DNA from: a virus
IMG/VR virus record: IMGVR_UViG_3300031823_000001
Span: 62,001-126,000 of that record
Length of the DNA stretch: 64,000 nucleotides
Strand: one strand, 5' to 3'
Positions 22,387 through 30,973 of the stretch are shown piece after piece. The notes beneath the pieces are model-generated. The model was not told where the DNA came from, did not search any database, and was given only the letters and a program-made list of their open reading frames with translations. Made by a program: the position numbers and the translations under genes. Position 1 is the first letter of the stretch. Each line of letters starts with the position of its first letter.

Positions 22387-25011
22387 GTGGCGGTGTTCAT
22401 GTACGCGCCGGGGATCGCGATCTACATCTCGACGCAGAATAACGGGATCATCGATGTCAGCAACGACGTCACCCAGGGGACCCTGGTGCGCCGCAGCGAC
22501 GGGGTCTCGACGTTCTCCTTCAACCTCCAGAACCCGTTCCGCAAGTACCAGGGGATCTTCACCCCGAACGACCGGATCATCGTGATGATGAAGCGGGTGT
22601 CCTGGGTCCGGGTTTTCACCGGCTACCTGAACCAGGTGCCGCTGGTCACGGCGTGGCCGTCAACGGTGCAGCTCACAGCCTCCTGCTCCCTCAAGCGGCT
22701 CCAGTACTGGTTCTGGGACCCGGGCCTCCCCGCCTCGCAGAACATGGTCGCCCAGGCTATGGCGACCGCAGCCAACCCCGACGACGGCGGCACCTCGGCG
22801 GCCGTGCTCGCGATCCTCCAGAACGTGGTCGGCTGGCCCTCCAGCAAGGTCCACATCGCCGGGGTGCCGCAGGGCTGGTCCGCCTGGGCCTACAAGATCG
22901 CCCAGCAGGTGGAGGGGGAGCTGTCCTCGGCGGACACCCTGGCACAGCAGCTTTACGCTGCGCTCGGGGCGGGCGGAACCGTCGGCGGGGTGACCGGCGG
23001 CGGGGTGACCGTCCCGTCGAACGCGCTGGCCGCCGGGACCTACGCCGGGCAGTCGCTGACCACCGCGCAGGTGCAGACGGCCACTCTCATCTACAACACC
23101 GTGATCCAGATGGGCGGGTCCGTCAACGACGCGATCGTCGCGATCATGACCGCCTACCAGGAGAGCCGGCTGGGTGCCAACACCGGCTCCAGCCCCAGCG
23201 CCATCGGGCTGTTCCAGCAGAACCCGGCGGACGGGTGGGGCACCGCCGCGCAGCTCGCCAACAACACCACGGCGACCCAGGCGTTCGCGAAAGTGCTCCT
23301 CGGCATCACCAACAGGTCCACGATGACCGACGCCCAGCAGGCGCAGGCGGTGCAGCGGTCGGCCGACGGCTCGCTGTACGCCCAGTGGCAGACGATGGCC
23401 ACCGACCTGGTGGACTCGCTGACGACCACCGGGGCCTCCTCGGTGGCGAACACCCCGGCTGCCGCCGCCACCGCCGCGACCAAGACCGGGAAGGCGTCCG
23501 GGGCGCAGCTCCTCGGGACGGCGCTGAACCTGGTGGACACCTACTCGATTCCCTACCAGGAGGGAAACGACTCGGCCTACAACGCGGCCGTCCCTACCGT
23601 GCTGGACTGCTCGTCGTTCACCCAGTGGGTCTACTACCACACGCTCGGCTCCATCGGCTCGATGCCGCGCACCTCCCAGGAGCAGTCCGCCTGGGCCACG
23701 GAGATCCCCGTCGCCCAGGCGCTCAACACCCCGGGCGCGCTGCTGTTCTACGGCACCCCCGGCACCTCCTCCCACGTGGAGATCTCCTGCGGCACCGGCA
23801 GCAGCAGCGTCGGGGCGCATACCACCGGCACCTATGCCGGGGTGGTCGGCGCCGGGGCCTACAGCAACGCCAACCCCTACGGGTTCGCCTTCGGCGGCCT
23901 CGCCCCGAACATCGACTACTCGGCGACGCCGGGCACTTCCCCCGCCTACGCCTCGGTGCCGGCCAACGGGGCGGCCCTGGCGGCGGGATCGCCCGCCAGC
24001 ACCAACCCGCTGGCCGCGACCACCCCGGGCGCGGAGCTGGCCGCCGAGGGGCTCCAGGTCAACCCGTCGTCCTCCGAGCCCTGGTACAACCCGACGAACG
24101 AGTTCGACAAGCTCTTCGGCAGCTCCCCGTGGATTCCGACGTTCGACACCGACGCGCAGCTCACCGCGCAGATCCTCACCGGCCCCCGCGCGCTGATGGC
24201 CGACAGCCCGCTGCTGCCGTACCTGAAGAACCTGTTCGCCTCGTGCATGCGCTCGTACTGCTCGGCGCCGAACGGCGACCTGATGGCCTGGTTCCCGGAT
24301 TTCTACGGCATCTGGGGCACGGCGGCGATCATGCAGATCGAGTCGATCGAGCTTCAGGACTTCACCGTCTACTGGGACGACGAGCAGCTCATCACGCACC
24401 AGTTCGTGGTGGGCGCGCCGCAGAACCAGATCGACCTCGGGTCAGGAACGGTGTCCAGCGTCTCGATCACCGCCCCGAGCGGCACCCAGTCGATCCCCCA
24501 GGACCTGCTGCTGGCGATGTCAACCACCGGGATCGCCAGCATCGACTTCCCTGCCATCATGTACGCGCTGTTCGGCCTGGACGCCACCTCCACGGCAGCG
24601 AAGTCGTTCACCCAGTACGTCTACAACCGCTTCGGCGCGCGGCCCGACATGGAGCAGCTCCCGGGACTGGCGGGACCGTCGGGGGAGTTCTTCGGGGCGC
24701 TTTTCCTGTTCATGCGGAGCTGGGCCTACCAGTACAACGCAGATATCCCGATGACTTTCATGCCTGAGCTGTGGCCTGGAATGCTTATCCAGGTCCCTGA
24801 TTTCAGCTTCCAGGCCTACGTCACCACGGTGACCCATACCTTTCAGATGGGCGAGGGCGGCTTCTTCGACACCACCGTCAATATCGCCGCCCCGTCCCGC
24901 ATCCCGGGCAGCGGCAACGATTCCGGCGGCCAGCTCATCGGCCTCCCGGTAGCCGGCGGACTGGTCTCCCCGGGAAGCACGCCGGCCCCGGCGGCAGGGA
25001 CGGGCGGCTGA
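22387..25011 (+). CDS. baseplate hub with transglycosylase and NlpC/P60 domains
   Basis: The 874-residue protein begins with a hub-type beta domain (FSFNLQNPFRKYQGIFTPND, about 41-60). Next is a lysozyme-like transglycosylase (IVAIMTAYQESRLGANTG, about 249-266, then SAIGLFQQNPADGWG). Then comes an NlpC/P60 peptidase with catalytic Cys in LDCSSFTQWVYYHTLG (about 404-419) and His in SSHVEIS (about 460). The C-terminal hub domain closes the ring. The enzymes should open glycan and peptide bonds of the wall during DNA entry. The GTG start is two bases after the preceding stop. Confidence 0.85.
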   Translation: MAVFMYAPGIAIYISTQNNGIIDVSNDVTQGTLVRRSDGVSTFSFNLQNPFRKYQGIFTPNDRIIVMMKRVSWVRVFTGYLNQVPLVTAWPSTVQLTASCSLKRLQYWFWDPGLPASQNMVAQAMATAANPDDGGTSAAVLAILQNVVGWPSSKVHIAGVPQGWSAWAYKIAQQVEGELSSADTLAQQLYAALGAGGTVGGVTGGGVTVPSNALAAGTYAGQSLTTAQVQTATLIYNTVIQMGGSVNDAIVAIMTAYQESRLGANTGSSPSAIGLFQQNPADGWGTAAQLANNTTATQAFAKVLLGITNRSTMTDAQQAQAVQRSADGSLYAQWQTMATDLVDSLTTTGASSVANTPAAAATAATKTGKASGAQLLGTALNLVDTYSIPYQEGNDSAYNAAVPTVLDCSSFTQWVYYHTLGSIGSMPRTSQEQSAWATEIPVAQALNTPGALLFYGTPGTSSHVEISCGTGSSSVGAHTTGTYAGVVGAGAYSNANPYGFAFGGLAPNIDYSATPGTSPAYASVPANGAALAAGSPASTNPLAATTPGAELAAEGLQVNPSSSEPWYNPTNEFDKLFGSSPWIPTFDTDAQLTAQILTGPRALMADSPLLPYLKNLFASCMRSYCSAPNGDLMAWFPDFYGIWGTAAIMQIESIELQDFTVYWDDEQLITHQFVVGAPQNQIDLGSGTVSSVSITAPSGTQSIPQDLLLAMSTTGIASIDFPAIMYALFGLDATSTAAKSFTQYVYNRFGARPDMEQLPGLAGPSGEFFGALFLFMRSWAYQYNADIPMTFMPELWPGMLIQVPDFSFQAYVTTVTHTFQMGEGGFFDTTVNIAAPSRIPGSGNDSGGQLIGLPVAGGLVSPGSTPAPAAGTGG

Positions 25012-26576
25012 TGGCCGCGCCGCGCCCGGCCCTCAACGGCGCCACCACCTCCGTCGGCTTCACCACCAAGCTGGTCACCATCCAGTCAGTCAGCCCGGAC
25101 GGCAAGACGGCGGTCTGCGTAGACCGGCAGAATACCCAGGTCAGCGTCCCCATGCTGGTGCAGCGCAGTAAGGGAGTTCTGCCCGCTGCCGGGGAAACGT
25201 GGCTGGTCACCCAGGATCTCGGCCAGTGGACGTTCGCGGCGGTCGTCGCGCAGTCGCCGGCTCAGTTCCAGACCGTCGCCCAGTCCAGCGGCGTCTACAG
25301 CGGGGGGACTGTCCCGGGCAACCCGACTGTCGGCGAGCTGTGGGTGAACTCCGCGCTGGGCAACATCGTCTCGGTGTGGAACGGCACCGACTGGGAGCCC
25401 CTCCAGTTCGGCGGCACCGCCATCCAGCCGGGCAGCCTGACCTCGGAGCAGCTTTCCGCCGAGGCGAACATCGCCGCCTCCCAGGTGAACTTCACCGCCT
25501 CCGACATCGGCGGGCGCACCACCACGATCTCGGCTACCGCGCCGCCGGACCCGTCGTTCGGCGACCTGTGGTACGACGCGGAGAACGGCTACCAGCTCAA
25601 CCAGTGGGACGGCACCGAGTGGATTCCCTACCAGTGGGGAACCCAGGCTATCGCCGCCAACTCGGTTACCACCGAACTGCTCGCCGCCGAGGCGGTCACC
25701 GCCGAGCAGATGGCCGCCGGGATCATCTACGGCGGGATCATCGACGGCACCATCGTGGACGCTGCGACGTTCATCGGCAGCACGTTCGAGGGCACCGACT
25801 TCATCCTCAACAGCGTCGGCGGGTACTGGTACACCACCACTCCGGGCGCCGGCGACCTGGTAGTGAGCATCACCGCGCAGGCGGGGACCGACCCGGAGGG
25901 GAACACCACCGAAGGCGGCGTCACCATCTACCAGGGCGGCGCCCGCCTCCAGCTCCACGTCAACACCTCTGTCAGCGCCCCCGCGATCGAGATGCCGACC
26001 GGCGCGGCGTCGGAATCCGGGGGCGCCGCCATCTACACCTGGGTCCCGAACCCGGGGGCGCCTTCCGAGGGCCTGATCTCCTACTGGCAGGGACCGGGGT
26101 CGTCTTTCGACGGCAAGTCAGTCGCCATCCAGTTGACCAGCTCTAACGCTGACGGCTCGAAGCTCGCCCAGGGCGGCCTCGTCATAGACGGCGGGATCGT
26201 GGCCTACTGGGACGTTAACGGCCTTTACTCCACGGCCACGTGGGCGAACATGAGCCTTTCGAACGGCTGGTCGGTGAGCGGCACCGGGTTCGCCGAGTAC
26301 AAGCTGGGACTGGACAGGATGGTCCACGTCCGGTTCGGCGGCCTGGGTCCCGGCACCACGGCCAACGGCACCACGATCTGGACGCCGCCGTCGGGCCTCG
26401 TCCCGACTTTCACCGGCACCATGAGCTTCCCCATCGCTGTCGGGTACTCGGGGACCGCGCCTGCCTACGGCTCCACCCCTGAGGTTGTCTTCAGGGGCGG
26501 CAGCATGCAGTGCTTCAACATAAGCACCGGGACGGTCGCCAACATCGCGGGGACGTTCTCGTACCCCCTGGACTGA
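25011..26576 (+). CDS. central spike / minor tail protein
   Basis: The 521-residue protein begins with an OB-fold-like segment (VTIQSVSPDGKTAVCVDRQN, about 22-41; VSVPMLVQRSKGVLPAAGET), as in spike proteins of the gpV/gp5 type. It then has two repeated GELWVNSA...WNGTDWEP / GDLWYDAE...WDGTEWIP units and a long glycine-rich beta region. It follows the hub and overlaps its stop. It probably forms the puncturing or distal tip, but exact role is inferred. Confidence 0.65.
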   Translation: MAAPRPALNGATTSVGFTTKLVTIQSVSPDGKTAVCVDRQNTQVSVPMLVQRSKGVLPAAGETWLVTQDLGQWTFAAVVAQSPAQFQTVAQSSGVYSGGTVPGNPTVGELWVNSALGNIVSVWNGTDWEPLQFGGTAIQPGSLTSEQLSAEANIAASQVNFTASDIGGRTTTISATAPPDPSFGDLWYDAENGYQLNQWDGTEWIPYQWGTQAIAANSVTTELLAAEAVTAEQMAAGIIYGGIIDGTIVDAATFIGSTFEGTDFILNSVGGYWYTTTPGAGDLVVSITAQAGTDPEGNTTEGGVTIYQGGARLQLHVNTSVSAPAIEMPTGAASESGGAAIYTWVPNPGAPSEGLISYWQGPGSSFDGKSVAIQLTSSNADGSKLAQGGLVIDGGIVAYWDVNGLYSTATWANMSLSNGWSVSGTGFAEYKLGLDRMVHVRFGGLGPGTTANGTTIWTPPSGLVPTFTGTMSFPIAVGYSGTAPAYGSTPEVVFRGGSMQCFNISTGTVANIAGTFSYPLD

Positions 26577-26601
26577 CCGCCCGGAAGAGGGGGAGGTGGT
26601 C

Positions 26602-27036
26602 GTGAGAGATCTCCAGCTAGCCGGCGGGGACCTGGTCGCGTCCGGGCGAGGGTTCGCGACTGTGACCGGGGCCGGCTACGTCCGTCAGCGGGTCGCCTGC
26701 GCCCTGTCCGAGCCGTACGGCAGCGACCCGTACAACCCGGGGTGGGGGTCGGCCCTGACCGGGTGGCTCGGCGCGCCGCAGACCTCAAGCACCCAGGCGA
26801 TGGTCGCCTCCGAGGCGCAGCGGGTGCTCAGCGGGCTGATGGCCGCTCAGCAGCTCGTGCTCAAGTCGGCGGCGATGACCAACACCCGGAGCCAGCTCAA
26901 CAGCGCGGACGTCATCGCCTCGGTCAACAGCGTCACCGCCTCGGCCGGGTCCCGGCCCGACGCGGTGCAGGTCACCGTCACCCTCACCACCATGGGCGGC
27001 CAGCAGGTCCAGGCATCGCGGACGGTCAGCGCCTGA
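26602..27036 (+). CDS. gp25-like baseplate wedge protein
   Basis: The 144-residue protein has the gp25/lysozyme-like wedge pattern: RDLQLAGGDLVASGRGFATV, RQRVACALSEPYGSDPYNPG (about 31-50), then helices and a final strand pair (VQVTVTLTTMGGQQV). In contractile systems it joins the wedge to the sheath. The start is GTG 26602 behind GGGGGAGG; GTG 26596 is possible. Directly downstream lies a minus-strand homing nuclease, then the J-like gene. Confidence 0.72.
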   Translation: MRDLQLAGGDLVASGRGFATVTGAGYVRQRVACALSEPYGSDPYNPGWGSALTGWLGAPQTSSTQAMVASEAQRVLSGLMAAQQLVLKSAAMTNTRSQLNSADVIASVNSVTASAGSRPDAVQVTVTLTTMGGQQVQASRTVSA

Positions 27037-27038
27037 TG

Positions 27039-27443
27039 CTAGGACGGCAGCGGGTTGAGGTAGGCGTGCTCTCCGAACAGCTCCAGGGCAGCCTCGTTGT
27101 AGGCGCGGGCGCAGGCTTCCTGGCTGTCCGAGTGCAGGATGGTCCGAGTCTTTCCTTTTATGGTGATGCGGGCGCGCCACTTATTCATCTGCTTGTCCCA
27201 TCCGACCCCCTTGTACTTAGAGGTGTGCCGCGTAAGGTCCGGTCTTCTGTTCTTGTCATTGTGCAGGCCGTCGCGCAGGTTGCGGCGGCGGTTGTCCAGC
27301 GTGTCATGGAAGATGTGATCCGTGCGCGGGTATCCGGTGATCATCGAGTGCATGGAGATGATCTTGTAACCTCCGCCGATCTGACGGATGGCGGTGCGAG
27401 CGTACGGCCCGTTGGTACGTCCGTTGCGCTTGATTTCAAGCAC
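27039..27443 (-). CDS. HNH-AP2 homing endonuclease
   Basis: The 134-residue protein has an HNH core (MHSMITGYPRTDHIFHDTLD, about 32-51, then NRRRNLRDG) followed by an AP2-type DNA-binding domain (YKGVGWDKQMNKWRARITIK, about 80-99, ending NEAALELFGEHAYLN). This is the common layout of phage freestanding homing endonucleases. It sits between gp25-like and J-like wedge genes in the opposite orientation. The J-like gene next to it carries a 7-nt frame-breaking insertion. Start is GTG 27443; no ribosome-binding site is obvious. Confidence 0.88.
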   Translation of the reverse strand: MLEIKRNGRTNGPYARTAIRQIGGGYKIISMHSMITGYPRTDHIFHDTLDNRRRNLRDGLHNDKNRRPDLTRHTSKYKGVGWDKQMNKWRARITIKGKTRTILHSDSQEACARAYNEAALELFGEHAYLNPLPS

Positions 27444-27594
27444 GTGTCACCTGTGCCTGATGACCAGCTCGTAATCTTCGACGTCGATTCGTGCGACTCT
27501 CCCGGCTGCCTTCTTGCCGGACAGGGGAACCTCGATATGCGCCGTCGCCAATGGTGGGCCTCCGTGCTCATCGTCTCTAAGGGGGTGATGCACC

Positions 27595-29422
27595 TTGGCA
27601 AGCCAGTCTGATATTTCATCTCAGATCATCTCGGTCCTGGCGGCTAGCGAACCTGACCTTGACACCACCGTCGGTTCCGTGACCCGCAAGATCATCGACG
27701 CAGTTGCAGCTTCGATCTCAACTGCTTCGCTGGACCAGCAGATGTTGGCTTATCAATTAGCAATACGATATCAACTCGATGACCGGCGCCGCGCTCGACT
27801 CTTTCGTCCAGCTTTTCGGGATGTCCCGCTACCCGGCCACCCGGGCGGTCGGCACGGTTTCCTTCACCCGGGGCACCGCTGTCGATACCGCGACGGTCCC
27901 CTCCGGCCTCCAGATCGCCTCCGAAGACGGGTCGGTGGTAGCCGTCACCCTGACCGCCGTGATTCTCGACCCGGCGGCACTGAGCGGCACCGCGCCCGTC
28001 CAGGTGGTCACCGCCGGCCCGCAGGGCAACGTCGCCACCGGGACTCTCACACAGGTCCAGAGCCCGGTCGCCGAGATCACCGCCTGCACCAACGTCACCC
28101 CGCTGACCGGGGGGGCCAACCAGGAGACCGACACCCAGCTCCAGGCCCGGTGGAAGGCGACCGTCTTCAAGTCCATGGCCGGGACCAGCCAGATGTTCAT
28201 CGGCATCGCGACCAACGACCCGGACTGCACCGCCGCCAACGTGGTGGACGGGGCGACGAGGTTCCGCGAGCAGGTCCAGATCGCCAGCGGCGCGGCCACC
28301 TCCACGGTCTCCGACGCCCAGTACACCTACCCGTCGGGCCAGGTGGTCGGCCGGGACATCGACAACGGGGACGTCGCCGCGCCGGGCACCCAGTACATCT
28401 GGGACTACACAGCCGACCCGCCCTCGATCTCTGTCATCGACGCGAGCTACTTCCCCAACGCCGAGCTGGTTGACCTGTCGTTCCTCTACATGGACACCTA
28501 CTCGCGCAATTCGGCCGCCGCAGGGATCTACAGCCGGGTGGACGTCTGGTGCGCCGGCAGCCGCCCGGCGGCGGCTTCTGCGACGGTCAACTACCACAAC
28601 GCCACCACGTTCTCCAGCACCACCACCTCAAACTGGTACACGGGGGGCTTCGTGCGGCCCGACGGCACCGCGCCGGCCACGGGGAACGTCTTCGTCGCGC
28701 TGCCCTGGGGGCCGATCGTCACCCTGCCGCCGGTTCTGGTAGTCAACGGCGTCACCTACGGCCTGGCCACCCCCGTCTACCCGCTCGGCTCGGTGTCCGG
28801 CGGGGTCACCTACGCCTACCAGATCGTGCACCGCACCGGGGCGTTCGGCTGGAGCCCGTACTCTGACTTCGGCCTTGAGTGGGACGCTGCCTACCAGCCG
28901 CCCTCAGGGTCCGCGATCACCCTGAGCGAGAACTACACCTACAACAACGTCCCGGCCGCCATCCAGGCGGACCTGGAGAACTGGCGGCTGGCCGGCCAGG
29001 ACGTCCTCGCCCACCAGGGCATCCCGGTTTCCCTCCAGTTCTCCCTCGCGGTCATCTTCGACCCGAGCGTCACCCAGTCGGTCACCCAGACCTCGATCAA
29101 CACCAGCCTCCAGACCTATCTGTCGCAGCTCGGGTTCAACTCGCGGATCTACCCCTCCAGCGTCATCCAGGCAGTGGAGAGCACCCCGGGCGTCATCGCC
29201 TCCCGGTTCCTCACCGGGGCCGACTACCCCGCCTGGAACTCTGCGGCCCCCGACAACTTCAATGTCGGCATCCAGCAGGTCTACGAGGGCGTGGTGGCAC
29301 AGAGCTACGTGGACAGCGGGGGCAACCCGGTAGACGTCGCCCTCGGTGCGGCCCAGCTCCCGACGTTCGGCGGCGCGGTCGTCGTGCCGAAGGCTGGTAA
29401 CACCATGGGGCCGTTCAGCTAG
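27595..29422 (+). CDS. J-like baseplate wedge protein, frame interrupted by a 7-nt insertion
   Basis: The protein is the wedge component that joins hub to fibres. The N-terminal part (SQIISVLAASEPDLDTTVGS...LDQQMLAYQ) reads in one frame to 27756. The rest (YDINSMTGAALDSFVQLFGM... to NTMGPFS) reads in the +1 frame from about 27764. Removing seven bases, CAATTAG (27754-27760), gives one continuous protein of about 606 residues. CAAT repeats flank the insertion and the matched codon CAA lies on both sides. The start is probably TTG 27595. The N-terminal part is lower in GC than the rest, as expected near a homing tract. Confidence 0.75.
27754..27760 (+). repeat. 7-nt repeat-flanked insertion in the J-like gene
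   Basis: CAATTAG is followed by a second CAAT. Its removal restores the wedge frame. In the downstream frame a TAG stop (27758-27760) lies immediately before the CAA that resumes the protein. Confidence 0.8.
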
Positions 29423-29453
29423 ACTGACGGCGGTCTCCTTGGACCAGGGGTTG

Positions 29454-29485
29454 GTGTCCCGCAGCGCGTCAACGCTGCGGGACAC
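29454..29485 (+). terminator. hairpin 1 of a tandem pair
   Basis: A perfect 13-bp stem (GTGTCCCGCAGCG / CGCTGCGGGACAC) with a 6-base loop is followed by TTTC. It lies 32 bases after the J-like stop. Confidence 0.6.
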
Positions 29486-29531
29486 TTTCGTCCGCGTAGA
29501 GTGGTACTGCCTTTCTGGCTTGGGGATCGCA

Positions 29532-29561
29532 CGTCCCGCAGCGTTGGCGCGCTGCGGGGCG
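29532..29561 (+). terminator. hairpin 2 of a tandem pair
   Basis: A 12-bp stem (CGTCCCGCAGCG / CGCTGCGGGGCG) with a 6-base loop is followed by TTTCC. It shares the CCCGCAGCG core with the hairpin 80 bases upstream. Confidence 0.5.
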
Positions 29562-29617
29562 TTTCCATGCCTGAGGGCAACTGGTCCTTCCTCCGCACGG
29601 AAGCAGGAGGAGGGAGC

Positions 29618-30973
29618 ATGCCGCAGGTACTCACCGGCACAGTGAACAGCGGGGTCATCAGCAACGGCGGGACTGACCTGTTCAGCTACCCGAACGTGCA
29701 GCAGGGCTCGGTGCTTGGCCTCCAGACGCCGTCCACCCAGCCGCTGCCGCCGGGCACCGCCACCGCGACCAACCTGATCAGCCCGCCGCTCCAGGTGGCC
29801 TCGCAGCTCCCCAACTTCCCGTCGAACGTCTACGACGTCTCCCCGACGAGCATGCTCTACCACTTCATGGCGGCGCTGCTGGGCGACGCGGGCACCGGGC
29901 AGCTCCTCAAGCGGAACATGATCTCCCGCCTCCAGCAGGCGATCACCAGCACCCACTTCTACGACCTGGACAGCTTCTACGGAGCGCTGTTCGGCGCGCA
30001 GCGCGGTCCCTCGGGCTCCCTGCCCGAGAACCCGAACACCGGCCAGCCGGTCAGCCCCTACACCGACCTGGCGTCCCCGGACGGCTGGGACGAGATCGAG
30101 GCGGCCGACGCCACGTTCCGGGAGCGGATCATCCAGCTTGCCCGCGCGATCACCCTCGGCGGCACGATGCCGGGCATGATCGCCCTGGCCGAGGCGGTCA
30201 CCGGGGTCACCTGCCAGGGCTGGGAGGCGTGGCGGCTCGGCGCGGCCGGGGGGCCGGACACGGTGACCTGGCAGGACGTCACCACCTCCTACTCCACCTG
30301 GCTGGCGACGGCCGGCCAGACCTGGGGCGCGATCGACGGCTACGTGCCGGACATCAACGTCAACGGCGTCCCCAGCGCTGTGGTGGTCGAGCCCCGCAAG
30401 CAGTACAACTCAACGCCCGAGGGCGCGGCCGAGCAGGGCAGCGACATGTTCGGGGTGCTGTCGGTGGTGGAGGTGCTCCGGCCGGCCGCGAGCATCGTCA
30501 GCTTCACCGACGGGATCTCCACGATGGTGCCGCTGACGATCGCCGGAGCATGGGCCGACTCGCAGAACTGGGAGCTGACGCACACCGTCACCCCGCCGGA
30601 TGCCTCTGTCCCTGCCTACTCGGCGGTAGCGAACTCCTACCAGGGCGTGAACGCCGGGCAGCTCCCCGCCGGGTCCTACGTCCAGCCACGGCCGCCGCTG
30701 TCGCGCTCGGGGTCGGGACAGTACAGCTACGCCCAGGAGGTCACCTCGGTGTCCTCCCGGGCCGTGCAGGGCTGGAACCCGGGCAGCGCGCAGGTCACCG
30801 ACGGGCAGAACTTCCAGTCGGTCGTGTTCCCCGGGGGCGCCGTCGGCCAGTACCAGGCCGCCCAGGGGGTCATGACGCCCGGCCGTGCCGGCTCGGCCCG
30901 CGCCGCCTCCAGCGTGGCCGTCAAGTGCGCCCCTTACTCCGGCCCCCGCGTCCCGGTGGCACGCGCGTCATGA
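29618..30973 (+). CDS. baseplate-module protein, wedge or fibre connector
   Basis: The 451-residue protein starts at ATG 29618 behind GGAGGAGGG. The region about 60-190 is helical (MLYHFMAALLGDAGTGQLLK; DEIEAADATFRERIIQLARA), similar to tail-protein I / gp7-like connectors that follow J. The C-terminus is beta-rich. It overlaps the next gene by ATGA. Role inferred from order. Confidence 0.6.
   Translation: MPQVLTGTVNSGVISNGGTDLFSYPNVQQGSVLGLQTPSTQPLPPGTATATNLISPPLQVASQLPNFPSNVYDVSPTSMLYHFMAALLGDAGTGQLLKRNMISRLQQAITSTHFYDLDSFYGALFGAQRGPSGSLPENPNTGQPVSPYTDLASPDGWDEIEAADATFRERIIQLARAITLGGTMPGMIALAEAVTGVTCQGWEAWRLGAAGGPDTVTWQDVTTSYSTWLATAGQTWGAIDGYVPDINVNGVPSAVVVEPRKQYNSTPEGAAEQGSDMFGVLSVVEVLRPAASIVSFTDGISTMVPLTIAGAWADSQNWELTHTVTPPDASVPAYSAVANSYQGVNAGQLPAGSYVQPRPPLSRSGSGQYSYAQEVTSVSSRAVQGWNPGSAQVTDGQNFQSVVFPGGAVGQYQAAQGVMTPGRAGSARAASSVAVKCAPYSGPRVPVARAS

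Noticed and set aside
27444-27611. 55-residue plus-strand frame starting beside the HNH-AP2 start codon
   Set aside because: It has no ribosome-binding site, overlaps the J-like start, and its composition is not convincing; kept as a weak possibility only.
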